From an uncultured Agathobacter sp. (lineage in GTDB: Bacteria > Bacillota > Clostridia > Lachnospirales > Lachnospiraceae): 64,000 nt of DNA. The first letter of the stretch is position 1; each line of letters begins with the position of its first letter. The notes beneath the pieces are model-generated. The model had not been told where the DNA came from and ran no database searches. It worked only from the letters and a program-made list of their open reading frames with translations. The position numbers and the translations under genes were made by a program. Location of the stretch: contig CAJUND010000005.1 in assembly GCA_910587655.1 (NCBI GenBank), positions 62,001-126,000 of the forward strand. Reading direction: 5' to 3'. Shown here piece after piece: positions 24,893 through 32,278 of this stretch.

Positions 24893-24976
24893 TGAACGTA
24901 TGTTTGTATTAAATATAGCATGCAAACATACGTTTGTCAACAATTTTTCGAACATATTTTCGTGAATATATGTTTG
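24893..24976. promoter_or_regulatory. Four LexA-type SOS boxes between yneA-like gene and lexA
   Basis: Four 14-bp sites fit the Gram-positive GAACN4GTTY pattern: TGAACGTATGTTTG (24893-24906), CAAACATACGTTTG (24923-24936), CGAACATATTTTCG (24949-24962) and TGAATATATGTTTG (24963-24976). The second lies in the spacer/-35 of the yneA-like promoter; the first covers its start region; the fourth abuts the lexA -35. The layout predicts LexA repression in both directions, including autoregulation. Confidence 0.85.
24912..24940 (-). promoter_or_regulatory. Promoter of the yneA-like gene
   Basis: On the minus strand a perfect TTGACA (24940-24935), 17 bases, TATATT (24917-24912). An SOS box (24923-24936) lies between and over the -35, so this strong promoter should be tightly blocked by LexA. 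Confidence 0.75.
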
Positions 24977-25002
24977 CTTTTTTTTGCAGGATGTGTTAGA
25001 CT
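24974..25002 (+). promoter_or_regulatory. Promoter of lexA
   Basis: TTGCTT (24974-24979), 17 bases, TAGACT (24997-25002). The -35 overlaps the end of the fourth SOS box. It is weaker than the opposite promoter, as expected for an autoregulated repressor. Confidence 0.55.
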
Positions 25003-25049
25003 AATAAAAAAATGTGTATCAGTATTTACATGAGACATGGAGGTATATT

Positions 25050-25664
25050 ATGGCATATGGCAAGATAACGGATAAACAGAGAGAAATACTTGAATATATT
25101 AAGAAAGAAATATTAAACAAGGGTTATCCGCCTACAGTACGTGATATTTGCGAGGCGGTCCATTTAAAATCCACCTCGTCGGTTCATTCCCATCTTGAAA
25201 CACTTGAGAAAAACGGTTATATCAGGCGTGATCCCACCAAGCCGCGTGCAATCGAGATTGTGGATGACAGCTTTAACCCCAGGAGGGAAGTTGTTAATGT
25301 ACCTATGGTTGGCCGTGTGGCGGCAGGACAGCCTGTGCTTGCAGTTGAAAATATTGAATCCTATTTTCCCATCCCATCCGAGTTCATGCCTAACACAGAA
25401 ACTTTTATGCTTAAAGTAAAGGGAGAAAGCATGATAAATGCCGGTATTTTTGATGGAGACCAGATTCTTGTGGAACAATGCAGGGATGCCCGTAACGGAG
25501 ACATGGTGGTAGCGCTTGTGGATGATTCCGCTACGGTAAAAACCTTCTATAAAGAAGACGGCCACATCCGCCTCCAGCCGGAAAATGACAATATGGAGCC
25601 TATTATTGTACCGGACTGCCAAATTCTTGGAAAGGTATTCGGGGTTTTCCGTTTTTTCAGATAA
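25050..25664 (+). CDS. lexA: SOS response transcriptional repressor LexA
   Basis: A 204-residue repressor and self-cleaving S24 peptidase. The N-terminal winged helix contains PPTVRDICEAVHLKSTSSVH (recognition helix). The scissile bond is Ala92-Gly93 in GRVAAGQPV; the catalytic dyad is Ser127 (KGESMINAG) and Lys164 (SATVKTF). The ATG at 25050 has GGAGG at good distance and gives the normal N-terminus MAYGKITDKQ; an upstream in-frame ATG would add 12 residues. RecA-stimulated cleavage would release the yneA-like gene. Confidence 0.97.
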   Translation: MAYGKITDKQREILEYIKKEILNKGYPPTVRDICEAVHLKSTSSVHSHLETLEKNGYIRRDPTKPRAIEIVDDSFNPRREVVNVPMVGRVAAGQPVLAVENIESYFPIPSEFMPNTETFMLKVKGESMINAGIFDGDQILVEQCRDARNGDMVVALVDDSATVKTFYKEDGHIRLQPENDNMEPIIVPDCQILGKVFGVFRFFR

Positions 25665-25684
25665 ATCCCGCGCTGGTGAGGATT

Positions 25685-25915
25685 ATGATAGTTGAAATTG
25701 AATATTATAAAGGTGATACTCTTTTGCAGGGACAGGATATTTCTTTTGAAGAGTTTCAAATGCAAATAAAAACGTTAGAGAAATGCTATAACAAAAGCGA
25801 AGATAATTTTGTGGAACTGCTCTGTTCCATGTATCACTGGACAGTCGTTGAAAATGGTCAGCAGGCAGCATATGTCTATGACAGGGATATAGAAAAATGC
25901 AGAAGCATACATTGA
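25685..25915 (+). CDS. Small acidic protein of unknown function downstream of lexA
   Basis: A 76-residue protein (ATG at 25685; a GTG at 25676 is the alternative) with GGTGAGG upstream. It has alternating hydrophobic and charged sequence (MIVEIEYYKGDTLLQGQDIS) and a Tyr/Asp-containing end (AAYVYDRDIEK). No membrane helix, no known motif. It begins 20 bases after the lexA stop with no terminator between, so it is probably co-transcribed with lexA and would then be SOS-induced. Confidence 0.65.
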   Translation: MIVEIEYYKGDTLLQGQDISFEEFQMQIKTLEKCYNKSEDNFVELLCSMYHWTVVENGQQAAYVYDRDIEKCRSIH

Positions 25916-25960
25916 AAATAAATAATAATAATTTCCCCAGGGATATTGTCTGGTAAAAGC

Positions 25961-25992
25961 AGGAAATCCTGCCGTATCATACGGCAGGACTT
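25961..25992. terminator. Hairpin between convergent lexA unit and ribosome operon
   Basis: TCCTGCCGTA (25967-25976), loop TCA, TACGGCAGGA (25980-25989), extendable by GGAA/TTCC. A poor U-run follows on the plus strand; on the minus strand TTTCC and a later TTTT follow. It is placed to end both transcripts. Confidence 0.6.
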
Positions 25993-26004
25993 CCTATGTT
26001 ATGA

Positions 26005-26343
26005 TTATATTTCGATTACTTTTCCATCTCTCCATATACGTTCAAGATCATAAAACAAACGGTCTTCTTTGGAAAACAGATGTACAATAATATCCTGGTA
26101 GTCCATAAGAATCCATGTGGACTTGCTGTTTCCCTCCACCTGTTTCACCTGCATGCCTGCCTTGTATAAAGCTTCATCTACTGCATCCTGCATGGCAGTG
26201 AGCTGGTTCTGGTTCGTACCGTCTGCAATAATAAAGTAATCAGCAATGGAAGATACTTCTGTTATATCAATGACTGTCACATCTTCTGCTTTTTTATCTT
26301 TTAGTGCTTCGACGGCTGTTTTAACGATTTCTAATAATTCCAT
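26005..26343 (-). CDS. rsfS: Ribosome silencing factor RsfS
   Basis: A 112-residue protein that binds L14 on the 50S subunit and blocks subunit joining when nutrients are low. Family motifs are clear: DVTVIDITEVSSIADYFIIA, KQVEGNSKSTWILMDYQDII and HLFSKEDRLFYDLERIW (quoted in parts). Length is typical. AAAGGAG precedes the ATG. It is the last gene of the rplU-led operon, after yqeK. Confidence 0.97.
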   Translation of the reverse strand: MELLEIVKTAVEALKDKKAEDVTVIDITEVSSIADYFIIADGTNQNQLTAMQDAVDEALYKAGMQVKQVEGNSKSTWILMDYQDIIVHLFSKEDRLFYDLERIWRDGKVIEI

Positions 26344-26354
26344 TTTTACTCCTT

Positions 26355-26942
26355 TCAGGCACTCTGTCCCTGGTTTATTCGGTGATGCTCATAAAACTCG
26401 TAGGTACGCGCTGTCATCGGGTCAATACTGCCCTTTCGTCCATTTAGGTAATGCAGGGTATCATATAAGATTTCTGCGACACACCTGTCAAGGTCGTGGA
26501 ACGCTATCTGCCGGATTTCCTCCAGGCGCGGTGCCTCATTCCTTAGAGGTTCGATATAATCTGCCACAAATATAATTTTATCCAGCAGATTCATGCCAGG
26601 TTCACCTGTGGTATGGACTTTGATGGCATGGAGGATGTCTGGGTCTGTAATCCCGTATTTCTTCTGAGCCAGTGCCATACCGGCTTTTGCATGTAAAAGT
26701 CCCGTATTTTCAGTTTCAGTTTTTGTTACCGGGATATGATATCTGCTGCATAATTCTGTTTTTTCAGCAGTGGAGCGGCATTTGGCACAGTCATGCAAAA
26801 GTCCGGCAAGCATAGCTTTGTGATAATCATAGCCATATGCCATGGCAAGGCTTCCAGCAGTATACATGACACCTTTCGTGTGGGCATAACGTGCCTTATC
26901 CAGTTCTTTTTTTAGTTTTTTCCGAATTTCATGTAATTCCAT
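26355..26942 (-). CDS. yqeK: YqeK family HD-domain bis(5'-nucleosyl)-tetraphosphatase
   Basis: A 195-residue HD-superfamily metal hydrolase. Metal ligands appear in RYAHTKGVMYTA, LLHDCAK (the HD pair) and LLHAKAGMALAQ ... IKVHTTG, with FVADYIEP later. The family hydrolyses diadenosine tetraphosphate symmetrically to two ADP in characterised Firmicutes. It lies between nadD and rsfS, the standard order. GGGGGAAC precedes the ATG. Confidence 0.93.
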   Translation of the reverse strand: MELHEIRKKLKKELDKARYAHTKGVMYTAGSLAMAYGYDYHKAMLAGLLHDCAKCRSTAEKTELCSRYHIPVTKTETENTGLLHAKAGMALAQKKYGITDPDILHAIKVHTTGEPGMNLLDKIIFVADYIEPLRNEAPRLEEIRQIAFHDLDRCVAEILYDTLHYLNGRKGSIDPMTARTYEFYEHHRINQGQSA

Positions 26943-26960
26943 ATTGTTCCCCCATGACTA

Positions 26961-27563
26961 TTATATTCCATACAGATGGTTATTCTGAATATAGGAAAAT
27001 ACTTCAGGTAAAAGCTCATAGTTGTTATAGTTCCCGTTTTTAAGATTCTGACGGACAGCTGTGGATGAAACCGGATACTGGCTGCAGGACACCATTCGGA
27101 TATCACAGGGAAATATGTTATGCAGCTCTTTTGCTTTTTTGGCAGATTCCAAAACAGTGCTCGTGTTTCTTGGAATAACAAGTATGGTACACAGCTGCGC
27201 AATAATTTCCGGATGAACCCATGTTTCAAAATAGTCCAGGGAATCTGCGCCCATAACAAAGAAAAAATGATAATGGGGAAAACGCTCTGTCAGTTTTTCC
27301 AGTGTCCGGTATGTGTAACTTTTTTCACCGGATTCTATTTCCAGACTGCTTGCATGCAGCCAGGGATACTGCCCTGCGGCAATCTCACACATATGAAAAC
27401 GGTGATAAGCTTCTGTCATGCTGCCCTCATCTTTATTAGGTGAGTGGCCTGTGGGGATCAGCCAGACTTCTTCCAGCTGGAATTCCCGGTATGCGCATTC
27501 TGCCATATGAATATGTCCGTTATGAATGGGGTCAAAAGACCCTCCCAGGATACCGATATTCAT
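26961..27563 (-). CDS. nadD: Nicotinate-nucleotide adenylyltransferase NadD
   Basis: A 200-residue nucleotidyltransferase making deamido-NAD from nicotinate mononucleotide and ATP. The alpha/beta phosphodiesterase signature GGSFDPIHNGHIHMAECAY contains the (H/T)xGH motif; FFVMGADSLDYFETW and the C-terminal VSSTAVRQNLKNG (ISSTxxR) are family hallmarks. The ATG begins six bases after the yhbY stop with only a weak ribosome binding site, suggesting coupling. Confidence 0.97.
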   Translation of the reverse strand: MNIGILGGSFDPIHNGHIHMAECAYREFQLEEVWLIPTGHSPNKDEGSMTEAYHRFHMCEIAAGQYPWLHASSLEIESGEKSYTYRTLEKLTERFPHYHFFFVMGADSLDYFETWVHPEIIAQLCTILVIPRNTSTVLESAKKAKELHNIFPCDIRMVSCSQYPVSSTAVRQNLKNGNYNNYELLPEVFSYIQNNHLYGI

Positions 27564-27569
27564 TTTATG

Positions 27570-27863
27570 CTATTCCGGCAGTTTGATTTTGGCATTCTTC
27601 TTTGCTTTTCGGTAAAAGATCATTTTTTTTCCAATTACCTTAACAACCTCCGAATGTGTACGTCCTGCAATCATGTCTGCAATTTCCTTCGGTTCGTCCG
27701 CACAGTTTTTTAAAACTGCGACTTTGATTAATTCGCGCTTTTCAAGAGCTGTATTAAGTGCTTCCACAATTTCCGGCGTTAAGGATGCTTTGCCAATACG
27801 GAAAATTGGTTCCATGGTACTTGCCAGACTGCCAAGATAAGCACGCTGTCTGCTGTTTATCAC
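27570..27863 (-). CDS. yhbY: Ribosome assembly RNA-binding protein YhbY (CRM domain)
   Basis: A 97-residue single CRM-domain protein associated with 50S precursors. It begins SRQRAYLGSLASTMEPIFRIGKASLTPE (quoted in pieces) and has the domain's basic surface plus ADMIAGRTHSEVVKVIGKK. The start is a GTG at 27863, with AGGAGG nine bases upstream. Placement between obgE and nadD is the conserved order. Confidence 0.95.
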   Translation of the reverse strand: MINSRQRAYLGSLASTMEPIFRIGKASLTPEIVEALNTALEKRELIKVAVLKNCADEPKEIADMIAGRTHSEVVKVIGKKMIFYRKAKKNAKIKLPE

Positions 27864-27875
27864 TGATTTGTCCTC

Positions 27876-29159
27876 CTATTTATAGTAATCAAATTCATTA
27901 TAATACATTCTGACGGTATCCCCGTCTGTGATACCTTTTTCTTCCAGCTCACTCAAAATTCCCTGCTCGCGCAGGAATTTCTGGAAAAAGAGAAATCCCT
28001 TTTCTGAATCAATATTAGTATATCCAAGCATCTTTTCGATTTTCGGTCCTTCAACCACAAAGGCGCCGTCATCAGCGCGTGTAATGGTATACGGTTCATT
28101 CTTAAAGAAATGAAGCGATGGAACAAATTCCGGTTCATAAACCACAGCTTCCTTTGGACATTCATTTAACAGCCCGCGCACATGGAATAACAGTTCGCGC
28201 ACTCCCCTGCCGCTGACTGCGGAAATCGGGTAAACTTTCATGCTGTCTTTTTCAAATTCTTCACGGAGAGAGGAAATAATTTCGTTTTCGTCTCCGTAAA
28301 CAGCATCCATTTTGTTTGCTGCTATTACCTGCGGTTTTTTTAACAGGTCCGGATTATAGGCTTCCAGTTCCTGATTAATGGCACGGATATCTGCAATGGG
28401 GTCGCGTCCTTCCGTCCCTGCGGCGTCCACAATATGGATAATGACCTTGGTACGCTCAATATGGCGCAGAAATTCATGTCCAAGCCCTACACCGGAAGAC
28501 GCTCCTTCAATCAGCCCGGGAATATCTGCAATGACAAAGCCGTTTCCGTCCTCCATGTCCACAACTCCCAGATTTGGCTGTAAGGTTGTAAAGTGATAGT
28601 TGGCGATTTTAGGCTGTGCATTTGTGACACGGGATAAAAGCGTTGATTTTCCGACGTTCGGAAAGCCGACAAGCCCAACATCTGCTATTACTTTAAGTTC
28701 AAGTAAAACCTCAAGTTCAATTGCTTCCTGTCCCGGCTGGGCGTATTTGGGCGCCTGCATGGTGGCTGTTGCAAAGTTCTGGTTGCCCAGACCTCCTTTG
28801 CCGCCGGACAGAACAACCATCCTGCGGTTTTTCCCGGACATGTCCGCGATAATTTTGCCGGTTTCGGCATCCTTTATCACTGTGCCTTCCGGAACTTTTA
28901 ATACCAGGCTCTCACCGTTTTTACCGTGGCAGTTGCGTTTTCCGCCGTTTTCTCCTGCCTGTGCGGCAAATTTACGGCGGTGCCTGTAATCCGTTAAGGT
29001 ATTAAGTCCCTCGTCAACTTCAAAGATGATATCGCCGCCCTTTCCGCCGTCACCGCCGTCCGGTCCGCCGTTTGGCACATATTTTTCACGGCGGAAGGAA
29101 ACATGTCCGTCTCCTCCCCTGCCTGATTTTATAATTATTTTTGCACGGTCTGCAAACAT
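27876..29159 (-). CDS. obgE: GTPase ObgE (CgtA)
   Basis: A 427-residue essential GTPase for late 50S assembly and stress control. The glycine-rich Obg fold (GRGGDGHVSFRREKYVPNGG ... LSGGKGGLGNQNFATATMQAP) is followed by the G domain: G1 GFPNVGKSTLL, G2 region NYHFTTLQPNLG, G3 DIPGLIEGAS, G4 NKMD, G5 SAVSGRG. A C-terminal OCT domain (about residues 345-427) is present as in Firmicutes Obg. It follows rpmA after an intergenic terminator. GAGGT precedes the ATG. Confidence 0.98.
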   Translation of the reverse strand: MFADRAKIIIKSGRGGDGHVSFRREKYVPNGGPDGGDGGKGGDIIFEVDEGLNTLTDYRHRRKFAAQAGENGGKRNCHGKNGESLVLKVPEGTVIKDAETGKIIADMSGKNRRMVVLSGGKGGLGNQNFATATMQAPKYAQPGQEAIELEVLLELKVIADVGLVGFPNVGKSTLLSRVTNAQPKIANYHFTTLQPNLGVVDMEDGNGFVIADIPGLIEGASSGVGLGHEFLRHIERTKVIIHIVDAAGTEGRDPIADIRAINQELEAYNPDLLKKPQVIAANKMDAVYGDENEIISSLREEFEKDSMKVYPISAVSGRGVRELLFHVRGLLNECPKEAVVYEPEFVPSLHFFKNEPYTITRADDGAFVVEGPKIEKMLGYTNIDSEKGFLFFQKFLREQGILSELEEKGITDGDTVRMYYNEFDYYK

Positions 29160-29205
29160 GATTTACCTCATTTTCTGCTGGCATTTTATGTGTTTCGTGT
29201 TTAAG

Positions 29206-29234
29206 AAAAACCCCAACTATACAGTCGGGGTTTT
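29206..29234 (-). terminator. Terminator/attenuator between rpmA and obgE
   Basis: On the minus strand AACCCC-G-ACT, loop GTAT, AGT-T-GGGGTT followed by TTTTTC: a ten-pair stem with one mismatch and a U-run. It ends the ribosomal-protein message, with partial read-through presumably feeding obgE, since no clear promoter follows. Confidence 0.8.
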
Positions 29235-29238
29235 CAAA

Positions 29239-29526
29239 CTAATTGTTCTCTACTGGATATACAGAAGCCCGCTTGCGGTCCCTGCCTACGCGTTCGAATC
29301 TTAATACACCATCAACCTTGGCAAATAATGTATCATCTCCGCCGATACCAACATTCACGCCTGGGTGAATCTTTGTACCACGCTGTCTGTAAAGAATATT
29401 TCCAGCCTTTACAAACTGTCCGTCTGCTCTTTTAGCGCCTAATCTCTTAGACTCGGAATCACGTCCGTTTTTGGTGGAACCTACTCCCTTCTTATGAGCA
29501 AAAAACTGAAGGTTCATATTTAACAT
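29239..29526 (-). CDS. rpmA: 50S ribosomal protein L27 with cleavable N-terminus
   Basis: A 95-residue L27. It carries the Firmicutes-type N-terminal extension MLNMNLQFF before AHKKG, the site cut by the Prp protease to expose the tail that reaches the peptidyl-transferase centre. The core shows GRDSESKRLGAKRADGQ and GNILYRQRGTKIHPGVNVG. AAGGAGG stands eight bases before the ATG. The cognate prp gene lies immediately upstream in the same operon. Confidence 0.98.
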   Translation of the reverse strand: MLNMNLQFFAHKKGVGSTKNGRDSESKRLGAKRADGQFVKAGNILYRQRGTKIHPGVNVGIGGDDTLFAKVDGVLRFERVGRDRKRASVYPVENN

Positions 29527-29529
29527 GTC

Positions 29530-29856
29530 TTACACCTCCTTAAAATCAAGAATGAAATGTTCATTCCCATATGTGTTTTGAATTCCCTGTAAGCCCAGAA
29601 TCATAGTGTTAACCAAAAGCTCTGCATCATGGTCTGCTTTCTGTTTAAATCGAAAATCAATCAGTGCAGATTCTTCTTCGGTTTCAAGTGAAAATACGGA
29701 AGAAGTAAATTTTTCGATAGCATTTACTGTATTGATGACAAGAACGGAAACTGCGGCGCAGATGATATCTTCTCCTGCTTTTGCATATCCCGAATGTCCC
29801 ATGCAGTGAAAGCCTGTCACATCATTCTGATTCTGAAAAATCGTTATAGTTGTCAT
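29530..29856 (-). CDS. prp: Ribosomal-processing cysteine protease Prp
   Basis: A 108-residue protease (YsxB family) that removes the L27 N-terminal extension. The catalytic pair is His21 and Cys33 in GHSGYAKAGEDIICAAVS. It sits between rplU and rpmA, the classical arrangement. AGGAA precedes the ATG. The presence of the matching cleavage site in the adjacent L27 supports function. Confidence 0.96.
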   Translation of the reverse strand: MTTITIFQNQNDVTGFHCMGHSGYAKAGEDIICAAVSVLVINTVNAIEKFTSSVFSLETEEESALIDFRFKQKADHDAELLVNTMILGLQGIQNTYGNEHFILDFKEV

Positions 29857-29873
29857 ATAACAATTCCTGTCAA

Positions 29874-30182
29874 TTATCCGTTAATCTTGTCAATCTTAAC
29901 CTTGGTGAACGCCTGTCTGTGACCGTTCTTTTTGTGATAACCGGTTTTTCTCTTGTACTTGTAAACGATAATCTTCTTGCCCCTGCCTTCTTCTACGACA
30001 GAAGCTTCCACAGTTGCTCCGGCTACTGTTGGGTTTCCAACCTTAATGTCATCACCGGATACTGCTAATACCTGATCAAAAGTTACTTTTTCACCAGCAT
30101 CAACTCCAAGCTTTTCAATGGTAATGATATCGCCTTCGGATACTTTGTACTGCTTACCACCTGTTGCTATTACTGCGTACAT
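29874..30182 (-). CDS. rplU: 50S ribosomal protein L21
   Basis: A 102-residue L21 with the standard N-terminus MYAVIATGGKQYKV and the C-terminal YKRKTGYHKKNGHRQAFT rRNA-binding loop. The ATG at 30182 has GGAGG at good distance and gives the normal protein start; an in-frame ATG at 30203 would add seven residues upstream of the ribosome binding site. It is the first gene of the operon and is preceded by a structured leader. Confidence 0.98.
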   Translation of the reverse strand: MYAVIATGGKQYKVSEGDIITIEKLGVDAGEKVTFDQVLAVSGDDIKVGNPTVAGATVEASVVEEGRGKKIIVYKYKRKTGYHKKNGHRQAFTKVKIDKING

Positions 30183-30316
30183 ATGGCACCTCCTATTTAT
30201 CATTACTCGCCAGTTTTGGTGTCTGTCGTATTTCGCGAAGCGAAATATGACCTAAGCAAATCACTCCGTGAAGCGGATATGCTCCTGAAACTTAAAAACC
30301 TCACTGTGCGGCATAC
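30183..30316 (-). ncRNA. Structured 5' leader of rplU, probable L21 leader
   Basis: Roughly 134 transcribed bases precede rplU on the minus strand. They contain ATTTCGC-TTC-GCGAAAT (near 30229-30249), a smaller TCCG/CGGA hairpin upstream, and conserved-looking single-stranded GGTTTTTAAGTTTCAGGAG and ACTGGCGAGTAATG segments. Firmicutes rplU is commonly preceded by the L21 autoregulatory leader; I assign that by position and structure, without a covariance-model match. Confidence 0.55.
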
Positions 30317-30322
30317 TGGTAT

Positions 30323-30351
30323 ATAGTAGCATAAGCTGGTTTGTCCGTCAA
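30323..30351 (-). promoter_or_regulatory. Promoter of the rplU operon
   Basis: On the minus strand TTGACG (30351-30346), 17 bases, TACTAT (30328-30323). It lies just downstream of the RNase E/G stop codon at 30365. Confidence 0.7.
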
Positions 30352-30364
30352 TACTTTTTGGAAA

Positions 30365-31561
30365 TTATGATAAAATTTCCCGCAGGGATTTATAAACCTT
30401 TTTCCGGGTCAGTTCCACCAGTCCCAGCTTTGTGACATCTACGAAACAGACAGGCACCGGATCTTTTTTCAGTTCCTGTTTCAGCACGCGGAGGAATTCT
30501 TCATTTTCTTGTTTCTGCTTTAACCGTATAAAATCGATCAGAATCATGCCTGAGATATTACGGAGACGGAGCTGTCTTGCAATCTCTGCGGCAGCTTCTT
30601 TGTTAATGGAACAAAGCGCTTCTGCTTTCTTTGACTGGTTTTTCCCGCTGTTGACATCAATGACTGTCAGGGTTTCCATTGTTTCAATGATAATATTTGC
30701 GCCGGATTTCAGCCATACTTTTTTTCCTGACAGCTCGTCCATATTGCTTCTTAAATGGTAAAGAACGGAAAGGCTTACTGCAGTATCATCGTAAAAATGC
30801 AAAAAACCGCTTTCCTTCCATTCCGGAAAAAATGCTGCCATTTCTTCATACAGGTCCTTCCTGTCAGTATAAATCCCCTCCACTTCACTGAAATCCTGGG
30901 ACTTTAACCTCAGAAGATATCCCGGAAGGTTCCGGTAAATCAGTTTTCCATGCCGTTCATGCCCTCCGGCGGTTAATGTACTGGTAAAGGTTTTTATGAC
31001 AGAATGGATATCCTCTGTGAGTGCCTCATCTGAAATTTCTGCCGCACTGGTACGGAATACAAGTCCGTAACCATCAGCTTCATGGTCAGGACATAAGCTG
31101 TTTCCAAGTAATAGAAGTTCTTTTGCCCGGTCAGCAGGAATTTTTTTTGATACACTGACAGAGGTAACGTCAGTTGAAACCAGACAGTGTTTTCCGTGGA
31201 ATACCAGTCTGGAGCTGACAACCGGATCCTTGGTTTTTACAGCGTCCTTTATCACCTGGACAAGGAGCTCGTCACCTTCGCAGACAGTTTTGGTCTGCGA
31301 CTGTTTTTTGGTAAAGACCGGGGATTTTAAATTTTCAAGCGGAAGATAACATTTCTGTCCGTCTGAAATCCGGACAAAGGCAGCATGGATTCCCGGAACA
31401 ATTTTTTCCACATATGCGGTATATATATTATTCAGCAGTGTCTCTTCCCCCGGCTCAAAAAGCTGCAGATCAAGAAAACGGCGTTTTTCATCTGAAAGAA
31501 TAAACGCAGTATGTCCTTTTTCATGATGCACGATTTCTGTAATAACAATACGGTTCATCAT
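30365..31561 (-). CDS. rng: Ribonuclease E/G family protein
   Basis: A 398-residue endoribonuclease of the Rne/Rng family, lacking the long C-terminal scaffold of E. coli RNase E. An S1-like N-terminal region (EKIVPGIHAAFVRISDGQKCYLPL) is followed by the DNase-I-like catalytic core with the metal aspartates in LTVIDVNSGKN and GMILIDFIRLKQ. A zinc-link CPxC is not evident, so dimerisation may differ. Two ATGs in a row (31561, 31558) follow the previous stop directly, with AGGAG inside the upstream gene. rplU follows after its own promoter. Confidence 0.93.
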   Translation of the reverse strand: MMNRIVITEIVHHEKGHTAFILSDEKRRFLDLQLFEPGEETLLNNIYTAYVEKIVPGIHAAFVRISDGQKCYLPLENLKSPVFTKKQSQTKTVCEGDELLVQVIKDAVKTKDPVVSSRLVFHGKHCLVSTDVTSVSVSKKIPADRAKELLLLGNSLCPDHEADGYGLVFRTSAAEISDEALTEDIHSVIKTFTSTLTAGGHERHGKLIYRNLPGYLLRLKSQDFSEVEGIYTDRKDLYEEMAAFFPEWKESGFLHFYDDTAVSLSVLYHLRSNMDELSGKKVWLKSGANIIIETMETLTVIDVNSGKNQSKKAEALCSINKEAAAEIARQLRLRNISGMILIDFIRLKQKQENEEFLRVLKQELKKDPVPVCFVDVTKLGLVELTRKKVYKSLREILS

Positions 31562-32278
31562 TTACATTATCTCCTCTCCGGCTGCAGAAAGGGGAAGTAA
31601 CTGCCCGCTTTCATTCCGGTAACAGATTTCCAGACGGTGTATCTGCACAGCGCTGCTGTCAAAGCTTTTTCCAAGACGTTCAAGAATACTTGAAAGTACC
31701 AGTTCCGGTTTGATATTATCCGTGCTTCCGGTGGATACCCGCAGGAAAAAGGCAGGGCTGTGTTCCTGTTCCTCCACGGAAAATGAATAAACGAGAGGTC
31801 TTAAGTCTACTGTCCGTTCACTTTTTTTCGTTTTTTTGGTTATGATAAAATCCGGCTGGTTCAGAAATTCCTGTTCAATGATCTCTTTCCATTCCTCTGT
31901 GTTATAGGGGCTGCAGCCCTCTTTGCAGCTGATTCTGTAATCTGCTGCTGCAACAGATGCCATGGCTGTTTTAGCTGTATCAGGCAGCCTGACATATGAA
32001 GTAACTTCGACTCCTTCCACCATTGCAGCGTTTAATGCATCCATGGATTCCTTTGAGGAGCCCTGGGAATTTACTTCAATGTCAAAATATTCTCCGTCGC
32101 TTGTGATTCCGACGCCCAGCGGTGCGGCAAACGACATAATCTGGTGCGGGGAGTATCCCTGGGAATAGCAGATATCAATTCCTGCCCTGCGGACTGCTTT
32201 CTGGAAATAGCGCATCATGTCCAGATGTCCGATAAATTTCATAACGCCCCATTTACGGAATTTAATTCTTATTTTCAA
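31562..32278 (-). CDS. DUF2344 / TIGR03936 family protein, radical SAM-linked
   Basis: A 238-residue protein of the radical SAM-linked DUF2344 family; it starts KIRIKFRKWGVMKFIGHLDMMRYFQKAVRR (quoted only to show the family start in pieces: FRKWG, FIGHLD, RYFQKA) and has ICYSQGYSPHQIMSFAAPLG. The true start is the TTG at 32278 with GGGAGGTG upstream; that site lies in the last codons of the radical SAM gene, so the two genes overlap by 17 bases. In some bacteria the two are fused. The function is unknown, possibly RNA modification. Confidence 0.88.
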   Translation of the reverse strand: MKIRIKFRKWGVMKFIGHLDMMRYFQKAVRRAGIDICYSQGYSPHQIMSFAAPLGVGITSDGEYFDIEVNSQGSSKESMDALNAAMVEGVEVTSYVRLPDTAKTAMASVAAADYRISCKEGCSPYNTEEWKEIIEQEFLNQPDFIITKKTKKSERTVDLRPLVYSFSVEEQEHSPAFFLRVSTGSTDNIKPELVLSSILERLGKSFDSSAVQIHRLEICYRNESGQLLPLSAAGEEIM

